Shown here: in pieces, positions 58,005 to 64,000 of the stretch
Numbering within the stretch: the first letter of the stretch is position 1
Layout: the number at the start of each line of letters is the position of its first letter
Source of the DNA: Sunxiuqinia elliptica
GTDB taxonomy: Bacteria > Bacteroidota > Bacteroidia > Bacteroidales > Prolixibacteraceae
Direction of reading: 5' to 3'
NCBI RefSeq assembly: GCF_900113005.1
Contig: NZ_FONW01000015.1
Location: 1-64,000 of the forward strand
DNA length: 64,000 nt
Notes under the pieces: model-generated
What the model saw: only the letters and a program-made list of their open reading frames with translations
What the model was told of the DNA's origin: nothing
Database searches by the model: none
Made by a program: the position numbers and the translations under genes

Positions 58005-58163
58005 TTTTTGAAAAAGAGACTTCAAAGTTTTGTATCACCTATCAACTCCTGAACGAGTAGCGTTGTCAAAATATTAGAATGCTCAAGTATTAGACTGATA
58101 AGAACAACAGCTAAGAACCGAAAAGAAGTAAGAAGTTGAACTTCTATCTAAACTGACCAACAC

Positions 58164-59411
58164 TTATTCATAACGCAAACTCTCAATCGGATCGAGACGG
58201 GAGGCCTTTTGAGCCGGGTAATAGCCCGAAACAATTCCAACACCATAACAAACAACAACGCCAGTTATTATCCATACCCAAGGCACAATAAACGAACTTC
58301 CAATCAACACGGACACAATATTCCCTACTAAAATCCCCAACACAATTCCAAGCAAACCGCCAATTTGCCCAATAACCACCGCTTCCATCAAAAACTGCTG
58401 CCTGATCAAACGGGAATTAGCTCCAATGGCCTTCCGAACACCAATCTCTCGGGTTCGTTCAGTGACCGAAACCAACATGATATTCATCAAACCTACAGCT
58501 GCACCAAACAAGGTTATAATACCAATGACCGTCGCCACCAAGGTAATGTTCCGAATATTATTCAACAACATGTTCACCAAATTATCACTCTTCTCTAGGT
58601 TAAAATCGGTTTCATCGGTTGGATTTAAGCCTCTGACAATCCGAAAAGTGCCTTCCGCTTGCCCCAAAGCCGCGTCTACCAATTGGGTATTCTCGACTTT
58701 CACTTGCACATTGAAGTTCATCTGAGGGCGGGAAAAGTACGTTCTCACGTTGGAGTACGGCAGCAGACAAACTTCATCTCCATTATCACCAAAGCCACCT
58801 CCTTTAGACTTCAACGTGCCAACCACCTCATAACGACCATTGCCAATGGTAATCTCTTTATTTAGTGGATTCTCTCCTTTATCAAATAATCTTCGGACCA
58901 AGCCATCGCCCAACAACACCCGGTTCGAAGCAGTTTCCAGATCCACCCCAGCCAAGTTTCGGCCTTTATCAATCTCAAAGCCTGAAGCCAAAATGTAATT
59001 CTCATCGACTCCCCGCACCGTCACGTTTGGGTTTGATTTTTCAGAACCATATTTCACAGTCGCGGTTCCTGTCGCAGTTGTTGAAATAGATACTACTGCC
59101 GGAAAATCAAACTGATCTTTAAATTCCTTGGCTTGGTAATAATTAATGTAGGCATGATTTTTCGTTCGAACACGCTCATTGCCTACCTGTACATTAATTG
59201 CACGCGAAGTAATGGTAAACGTGTTAGCCCCCATGAAGGTAAACTCCTTGGTGATTGACGACTTAATCGAATCAATGGCAGTAAGAATGCCAACCAAAGC
59301 GGTAATCCCAACTGCAATAATTAATACCGTCAAAATGGTTCGCAATAAATTCGAGCGAATAGATTGAATCGAAATTCTCAGGTTTTCGTATAGTAAAGCT
59401 CCGTATTGCAT
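58164..59411 (-). CDS. ABC transporter permease (MacB/FtsX type)
   Basis: 415 residues. One N-terminal transmembrane helix (about 20-42), a periplasmic MacB_PCD domain (about 45-270) and a C-terminal FtsX domain with three helices (about 285-400; [28 protein letters not shown] signature). Such permeases export lipoproteins, peptides or drugs, or act mechanically. No ATPase or membrane-fusion gene is adjacent in the window, so its partners lie elsewhere. Confidence 0.9.
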   Translation of the reverse strand: MQYGALLYENLRISIQSIRSNLLRTILTVLIIAVGITALVGILTAIDSIKSSITKEFTFMGANTFTITSRAINVQVGNERVRTKNHAYINYYQAKEFKDQFDFPAVVSISTTATGTATVKYGSEKSNPNVTVRGVDENYILASGFEIDKGRNLAGVDLETASNRVLLGDGLVRRLFDKGENPLNKEITIGNGRYEVVGTLKSKGGGFGDNGDEVCLLPYSNVRTYFSRPQMNFNVQVKVENTQLVDAALGQAEGTFRIVRGLNPTDETDFNLEKSDNLVNMLLNNIRNITLVATVIGIITLFGAAVGLMNIMLVSVTERTREIGVRKAIGANSRLIRQQFLMEAVVIGQIGGLLGIVLGILVGNIVSVLIGSSFIVPWVWIITGVVVCYGVGIVSGYYPAQKASRLDPIESLRYE

Positions 59412-59732
59412 GTTCTTCTATTTCGGAGGTTAAGTTCAAAAATAATTTGCATTAATACAACGATCTATTAATCAAAAAAATCAACCTAATCAATCTATTA
59501 TTCATCGAATTAGTGACACATAAGTTCAATTATTCACTATTGACGTTCAGCTTGTTGACAAAAAAAACGCTACTAATAAACATCAATGCAACGAGTTAAG
59601 ACTGCCATTTTAGCAATTAATCTTTTTTAACATTTATTACCTAACCTTTTCAAAACGATAGCCGTTTAAAAGACCTGTGTGCAAACAAGACAACTTTTTA
59701 AAGTTTTTTAAAAATCATTTTAAAGCGTTTTA
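59412..59732. other. 321-bp AT-rich divergent intergenic region
   Basis: Separates the ABC permease (minus) from the pRiA4b-ORF3-like gene (plus). Very AT-rich in its last 60 bp. No ORF, tRNA or hairpin is evident; promoters for both genes are expected here. Confidence 0.4.
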
Positions 59733-60260
59733 ATGGTTTATCGATTCAAAATAACATCTATAGAAAAGACGGATTTTGCCAGGGTGCTTGAAATAGATGG
59801 ACGAAAAACATTTGCTGATTTACATTGCTGCATCCAGAATTGCTGTCACTACAGCTCTGATCAACTTGCATCATTTTTTGTTGCCAGCGATAAGTGCGGC
59901 AAACAAATTGAAATCTCTCAAATTGATTATGGAAAGAATGGTTCCCAATTTCAAAACATGGGGAAAACCAAACTACATGATATCCTCTCTGACATAGGAC
60001 AACGTATGCTCTATGTGTTTGATTTTTTTAATGACAGATCTTTTTATATTGAATTAACAGACATTTACATGAAAAAGAATCTTCAAGAAAAACAAGTCAC
60101 CCACAGACTAGGTGATGCCCCTGCACAAGTGCTGGAAGAAGAATTACAGGACCAGGGTCTTAATGTTCTCGACCAAGAGAACCAGTACCAAGATTATGGT
60201 GATTTAGATGATTATACCGAAATTTTTGGCGAAATGGAGGATCTAATCGAAGGGGACTGA
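59733..60260 (+). CDS. Plasmid pRiA4b ORF-3-like protein
   Basis: 175 residues: MVYRFKITSIEKTDFARVLEIDGRKTFADLHCCIQNC (beta-rich start), then SSDQLASFFV, KTKLHDILSDIGQRMLYVFDFFNDRSFYIEL, and an acidic tail (DYGDLDDYTEIFGEMEDLIEGD). This is the PRiA4_ORF3 fold, named after a plasmid gene but common as a chromosomal single copy. It lies upstream of miaA, an arrangement that recurs in Bacteroidota. Function unknown. Confidence 0.82.
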   Translation: MVYRFKITSIEKTDFARVLEIDGRKTFADLHCCIQNCCHYSSDQLASFFVASDKCGKQIEISQIDYGKNGSQFQNMGKTKLHDILSDIGQRMLYVFDFFNDRSFYIELTDIYMKKNLQEKQVTHRLGDAPAQVLEEELQDQGLNVLDQENQYQDYGDLDDYTEIFGEMEDLIEGD

Positions 60261-60282
60261 AAGGACCCCTTCCTTTTTTTAG
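60251..60282 (+). terminator. Terminator overlapping the stop codon of the pRiA4b-like gene
   Basis: AAGGGG pairs with CCCCTT over a 10-nt loop that contains the TGA stop, then a T8 tract. This would isolate the gene from miaA, which has its own -7 box (TACCTTTG, 60293-60300). Confidence 0.7.
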
Positions 60283-60292
60283 CAAAACCACT

Positions 60293-60300
60293 ACCTTTGC
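60293..60300 (+). promoter_or_regulatory. -7 box upstream of miaA
   Basis: TACCTTTG, a full TAnnTTTG match 25 bp before the miaA ATG. The spacing to a -33 TTG is not clear. It sits just beyond the terminator of the preceding gene. Confidence 0.45.
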
Positions 60301-60324
60301 TTTTTCAACCCCTCGTATTAAAGT

Positions 60325-61230
60325 ATGAACAAAGCATTAATCGTTGTACAAGGTCCAACAGGTATTGGTAAAAGCCACCTAAGCATTCAGCTTGCGAAAC
60401 ACTTCAACACCGAAATAATTTCTTCCGACTCCCGCCAGCTGTTTAAGGAGTTAAGTATTGGGACTGCAGTCCCCTCCCCTGACGAGCTCAGCCAGGTTCC
60501 TCACCATCTTATTCATTCTCATTCAATTCATGACGATTACAATGCCAGCCGCTTTGAAACCGAAGCTCTTGAACTCATAGAACAACTTTTTTCATCGCGT
60601 AATCAGTTAATCATGGCTGGTGGTTCCATGCTTTATGTCGATGCTGTTTGTAAAGGAATCGATTTTCAGCCTGATGTTGATCCTGTTATCCGGGAATCAC
60701 TGGTCAATGATTGGCAAGAAAAGGGGATCGAACATTTACGCCTCAAATTAAAACAGCTGGACGAAACCTATTACCAACAAGTAGACTTAAAAAACCCGAA
60801 ACGATTAATACGGGCGTTGGAAGTCTGTTTAATGACCGGGAAACCGTACTCTTCATTTCGAAAAGAGACCATCAAAGAACGCCCCTTTAAAATCATAAAA
60901 ATAGGGCTTAACATGGATCGGGAGGCTCTTTACGACCGAATTAACCAGCGTGTAGATCAAATGATAGCAGAAGGCTTAGAAGATGAAGCCAGAAAGATTT
61001 ACCCCTTTCGTCATTTGAACTCGCTAAACACCGTGGGCTATAAAGAACTCTTTGCCCATTTTGATGGAGCAATAAGCTTAGAAAAAGCCATTGAACTCAT
61101 TAAGCGCAACACCAGGCGCTATGCTCGAAAACAACTAACTTGGTTGCGAAAAGATGAACACATCAATTGGTTTCACCCGGATAATTTAGATGAAATAATC
61201 ACCTTTACAGAACAACAGTTGCCAACATGA
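60325..61230 (+). CDS. miaA: tRNA dimethylallyltransferase
   Basis: Adds the isopentenyl group to A37 of tRNAs reading UNN codons. The 301 residues have the P-loop GPTGIGKSHLSIQLA (about 10-24), SSDSRQLFKELSIGTA, MAGGSMLYVDAVCKGID and the C-terminal RNTRRYARKQLTWLR tRNA-binding motif. Start of a four-gene plus-strand run; the NUDIX gene overlaps it by 4 nt. Confidence 0.96.
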   Translation: MNKALIVVQGPTGIGKSHLSIQLAKHFNTEIISSDSRQLFKELSIGTAVPSPDELSQVPHHLIHSHSIHDDYNASRFETEALELIEQLFSSRNQLIMAGGSMLYVDAVCKGIDFQPDVDPVIRESLVNDWQEKGIEHLRLKLKQLDETYYQQVDLKNPKRLIRALEVCLMTGKPYSSFRKETIKERPFKIIKIGLNMDREALYDRINQRVDQMIAEGLEDEARKIYPFRHLNSLNTVGYKELFAHFDGAISLEKAIELIKRNTRRYARKQLTWLRKDEHINWFHPDNLDEIITFTEQQLPT

Positions 61231-61691
61231 AAGCGTCCATTCCAAACCAATTTACCATACGCATTTATGGAATCTTCAGCAATTCACAGAACGAGGTTTT
61301 AGTTACCGATGAATTTCAACTGGATACCCCAATGACCAAGTTCCCCGGAGGAGGCTTGCAATTTGGAGAAGGGCCGATCGATTGCTTACGACGGGAAATG
61401 CGCGAAGAGTGTCAACAAGAAATTGAAGCGATCACACACTATTACACCACGCACTTTTACCAGAAGGCTTTGTTCTGGGACAACCATCAGCTCTTGAGCA
61501 TCTACTACAAAGCAAAGTTGCTTCCTCCCTTACAATTTAAAATCTCCGAAAAAGCATTTGACTTCGGTCAATTTGAAAACGGACAACAATCTTTCCGTTG
61601 GGTAAAACAAGAAGCATTAAATGCTGACGAATTTACTTTCCCAATTGACAAACATGTAGCAACTTTGTTACTGAACGAAAAACAAAAGTAA
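61227..61691 (+). CDS. NUDIX hydrolase with altered Nudix box
   Basis: 154 residues. The Nudix motif reads GGLQFGEGPIDCLRREMREECQQEI: it keeps the REMREE catalytic acids but the conserved Gly after the EE-x is Gln. Flanked by a beta strand start (FTIRIYGIFSNSQNEVLVTDEF). Probably hydrolyses a nucleoside diphosphate derivative. Start overlaps miaA (ATGA). GT4 follows 61 bp later. Confidence 0.87.
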   Translation: MKASIPNQFTIRIYGIFSNSQNEVLVTDEFQLDTPMTKFPGGGLQFGEGPIDCLRREMREECQQEIEAITHYYTTHFYQKALFWDNHQLLSIYYKAKLLPPLQFKISEKAFDFGQFENGQQSFRWVKQEALNADEFTFPIDKHVATLLLNEKQK

Positions 61692-61752
61692 AACGACCAT
61701 TTCCGGCCTAACAACAAGCTCGGAAATAAACATACCTTTTGAAAACTGACAG

Positions 61753-62898
61753 ATGAAGACAATCAAAATAATTGGTCCTGCCTATCCCTACCGGGGAGGA
61801 CTCGCCTCATACAACGAACGCCTTGCCGAAGAGTTTCAACGACAAGGCTACCAGGTCAATATTGAGACCTTTACCGTTCAATACCCTAACTTGCTGTTCC
61901 CCGGAAAATCGCAGTATGTTGACGGACCTGCCCCTTCAAAACTATCCATTCAACGTACCGTAAACTCAGTCAATCCAGTCAACTGGCTTGCTGTGGGCAA
62001 ACGAATCAAACGCGAAAAGCCTGATCTTCTAATGGTTCGCTACTGGCTGCCCTTCATGGGCCCCTGCCTCGGATCAATTTGCCGGTTGGTTCGCCAAAAT
62101 AAACACACCAAAGTTGTCTGCCTGGCTGACAACATTATTCCACATGAACAAAGGCCCGGCGACAAACAGCTAACAAGTTATTTCATGCATAGCATCGATG
62201 GCATGGTAGCAATGTCTCAATCGGTACTCAACGATATCGATAAGTTCAATCCCAAACTACCACGTCAGCTATGTCCGCATCCCTTGTTTGACAACTTTGG
62301 AGAACGGCTTGATCCTTTACAAGCCAAAAAGCTTCTTCAGCTTGACCCCCAAACAAGCTACCTACTCTTCTTCGGATTTATTCGCGACTACAAAGGCTTA
62401 GACCTGTTGCTAAAAGCTTTTGCCGACAACCGATTAAAGAAACTACCAGTAAAGCTAATTGTAGCTGGCGAATTCTACACCAAGCCGGAACCTTACCTGC
62501 AATTAATTGAAGACTTGGGCCTCAAAGACCGCGTGTTATTGCATACCGATTTTATTCCAAACGAAAAGGTGAGCCAATACTTCAGTGCTTCTGATCTGGT
62601 TGTTCAACCCTACAAAAGCGCGACTCAAAGTGGGGTTACCCAAATTGGCTATCATTTTGAGAAATCGATGCTTGTAACTGACGTCGGAGGTTTGTCTGAA
62701 ATCATCCCGGATCAGAAAATTGGTTACGTTGTCCAACCGAGTCCTGATGCTATCGCTGATGCTATCGTTGACTTTTACAGTCAAAATCGCCAAGCCGAAT
62801 TTGAGCAAAACCTAATTGAAGAGAAAAAGAAATTCTCCTGGGAACATATGGTTAATGCCTTCTTATCCGTTTACAAGCAAACCCAACAGAATGACTGA
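61753..62898 (+). CDS. Glycosyltransferase family 4 protein
   Basis: 381 residues, GT-B fold. The N-domain starts KIIGPAYPYRGGLASYNERLAEEFQRQGY and the C-domain (about 190-350) has LFFGFIRDYKGLDLLLKAF, LIVAGEFY and SDLVVQPYKSATQSGVTQIGYHFEKSMLVTDVGGLSEII (sugar-nucleotide site). Likely LPS or capsule glycan synthesis. It overlaps gmhA by 8 nt. Confidence 0.92.
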   Translation: MKTIKIIGPAYPYRGGLASYNERLAEEFQRQGYQVNIETFTVQYPNLLFPGKSQYVDGPAPSKLSIQRTVNSVNPVNWLAVGKRIKREKPDLLMVRYWLPFMGPCLGSICRLVRQNKHTKVVCLADNIIPHEQRPGDKQLTSYFMHSIDGMVAMSQSVLNDIDKFNPKLPRQLCPHPLFDNFGERLDPLQAKKLLQLDPQTSYLLFFGFIRDYKGLDLLLKAFADNRLKKLPVKLIVAGEFYTKPEPYLQLIEDLGLKDRVLLHTDFIPNEKVSQYFSASDLVVQPYKSATQSGVTQIGYHFEKSMLVTDVGGLSEIIPDQKIGYVVQPSPDAIADAIVDFYSQNRQAEFEQNLIEEKKKFSWEHMVNAFLSVYKQTQQND

Positions 62899-63472
62899 AC
62901 AACTAAGCAAACGCTTACAAGAAGCCATCGAAATAAAACAAGCTATCCTGTCGGACACGAAACTTCTGGAGCAAATTGGCCAAGCGATTGATGAGCTGGT
63001 TTTCAGTTATCGCCATAAAGGCAAAGCACTTTTTTGTGGTAACGGAGGAAGTGCTGCCGATGCGCAACACCTGGCAGCAGAGCTTTCCGGAAAGTTTTAC
63101 CTCGATCGACCACCAATCCAGGCAGAAGCTTGTCATGTCAACACGTCCTTTTTAACCGCTTACTCCAACGACTATGATTTTGAAGTCGCCTATGCTCGTT
63201 ATATCGAGTCAGTTGGGCGTCCCGGCGATGTGCTTATTGCAATTTCCACATCAGGCACATCAGCCAATGTGGTAAAAGCAGCCCAAAAAGCGCGAGAATT
63301 GGGCATGCGGATTATTGCACTTACCGGCTCCGGTGGAGGCGAGCTTGCCAGCATCGCTCACATCTGCTTAAAAGTGCCTTCAACCAATACGCCCCGCATC
63401 CAGGAAGCCCATATTTTGATCGGCCATTTAATTTGTGAGCAGGTAGAGCAAGCTCTCTTTGCAAAACAATAG
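62891..63472 (+). CDS. gmhA: D-sedoheptulose-7-phosphate isomerase (SIS domain)
   Basis: First step of ADP-heptose synthesis. 193 residues from the ATG at 62891 (MTEQLSKRLQEAIEIKQAIL), which overlaps the GT4 stop by 8 nt; an in-frame earlier start would lie inside GT4. The SIS signature FCGNGGSAADAQHLAAELSGKFYLDRPPIQAEA and ISTSGTSANVVKAAQKARELGM are complete. No other heptose genes (gmhB, hldE) are adjacent. Confidence 0.93.
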   Translation: MTEQLSKRLQEAIEIKQAILSDTKLLEQIGQAIDELVFSYRHKGKALFCGNGGSAADAQHLAAELSGKFYLDRPPIQAEACHVNTSFLTAYSNDYDFEVAYARYIESVGRPGDVLIAISTSGTSANVVKAAQKARELGMRIIALTGSGGGELASIAHICLKVPSTNTPRIQEAHILIGHLICEQVEQALFAKQ

Positions 63473-63622
63473 CCAAACGCCTGAACAAAGCATAGGTTTC
63501 AAGCCTTTCATTAACGATTGGTGAAATCTGATTTTTCGCAAGAAAATGGAGAATCATTTTCTAACAATTAAACTATATTTACCGTTTACAATACGAAAAG
63601 GCTTCAAGATTTTAGTTGAACG

Positions 63623-64000
63623 ATGGAGATGAATAAATTACAAACAAAGGCAGAGCAACGACTTATCGCTGATTACTACGAAAATCTCACCAATACTTTT
63701 GATCAGCGAATTACAGATGAGGGGCGGGAGCGAATTCAAAAAGCATTTGAGTTTGCCAACAGTGCACATGCCGGAGTAAAACGGAAATCGGGAGAACCCT
63801 ACATCATCCATCCGATTGCAGTAGCCCAGATTGTTTCTGGAGAGATCGGACTTGGAGCCACCTCGATTATTGCAGCCATCCTGCACGATGTGGTTGAAGA
63901 CACCGACTACTCGCTGGATGATATCCAGAATTTGTTTGGCGAAAAGGTGGCAAAAGTTGTTGATGGGCTGACCAAGCTTTCCGACGAAATAACGGCTCAG
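63623..64000 (+). CDS. Bifunctional (p)ppGpp synthetase/hydrolase, N-terminal part (cut by window edge)
   Basis: 126 codons are visible from ATG 63623 (MEMNKLQTKAEQRLIADYYENL; an ATG at 63629 is the alternative). The HD hydrolase region has HAGVKRKSGEPYIIHPIAVAQIV and ILHDVVEDTDYSLDDI, the HD-type (p)ppGpp hydrolase motif of RelA/SpoT/Rel. The gene runs off the right end, so whether the synthetase and TGS/ACT domains follow cannot be seen. Confidence 0.93.
   Translation, partial: MEMNKLQTKAEQRLIADYYENLTNTFDQRITDEGRERIQKAFEFANSAHAGVKRKSGEPYIIHPIAVAQIVSGEIGLGATSIIAAILHDVVEDTDYSLDDIQNLFGEKVAKVVDGLTKLSDEITAQ

Overview
The window is a stretch of chromosome from a member of the Bacteroidota, most likely a marine or anaerobic Marinilabiliales/Prolixibacteraceae-like lineage. 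The evidence is the Bacteroidota-type promoters (TTTG or TTG, then a 19-21 nt spacer, then TAnnTTTG), the scarcity of Shine-Dalgarno sites, a PorT-like type IX secretion (T9SS) component, a 2493-residue protein with a T9SS C-terminal sorting domain, a TamL-type lipoprotein, and the conserved block tuf / four tRNAs / raiA / xerC / rpsU beside secE-nusG-rplKAJL-rpoBC. I cannot name a genus from sequence alone. The window is almost entirely chromosomal core; I see no prophage, intact IS element, CRISPR array or plasmid module.

Region by region. 1-7.5 kb: a membrane-anchored coiled-coil protein, an etfB-etfA-acyl-CoA dehydrogenase operon, and an XRE-cupin regulator overlapping an acyl-CoA synthetase (fatty or carboxylic acid activation and oxidation). 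7.5-11 kb: a Na+-pumping biotin-dependent decarboxylase (oadG-oadA-oadB). 11.4-14.6 kb: a Tat-exported Gfo/Idh/MocA oxidoreductase, dodecin and a mitochondrial-type citrate synthase. 14.7-29.6 kb: the transcription/translation block on the minus strand (rpsU, xerC, raiA, tRNA-Thr/Tyr/Gly/Thr, tuf, a degenerate tRNA-like element, secE, nusG, rplKAJL, rpoB, rpoC, DUF3467). 29.7-36.6 kb: an HhH protein, an NSS transporter, class II aldolase, TamL, and a SpoU methyltransferase. 37-41.3 kb: a minus-strand operon of a PurL/PurM-like protein, ubiE, porT and an FAD oxidoreductase. 41.4-45.7 kb: a tightly packed plus-strand run of SDR, Ldh-type dehydrogenase, glycosyltransferase-like protein, LytS-type kinase and LytTR regulator. 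45.7-47.6 kb: nitroreductase flanked by tandem and REP-like repeats. 47.6-55.1 kb: the giant Ig-like T9SS substrate. 55-58 kb: two tiny envelope ORFs and gapdh. 58-64 kb: an ABC permease, a pRiA4b-ORF3-like protein, miaA, a NUDIX protein, a GT4 glycosyltransferase, gmhA, and the start of a RelA/SpoT gene cut by the window edge.

Functionally the window combines central carbon metabolism (aldolase, GAPDH, citrate synthase, oxaloacetate-type decarboxylation coupled to Na+ export, ETF-linked acyl-CoA oxidation), the core gene-expression machinery, and envelope biogenesis and secretion (TamL, PorT, the T9SS cargo, SecE). The most unusual items are a 66-nt tRNA-like cloverleaf in the tuf-secE gap where Bacteroidota usually carry tRNA-Trp, a four-copy REP-like array at 47 kb, the PurL-like protein translationally coupled to ubiE, the giant roughly 19-domain T9SS cargo, and an unlisted 43-residue membrane ORF just upstream of it. 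I found no clear, self-contained, previously undescribed defence or biosynthetic system.
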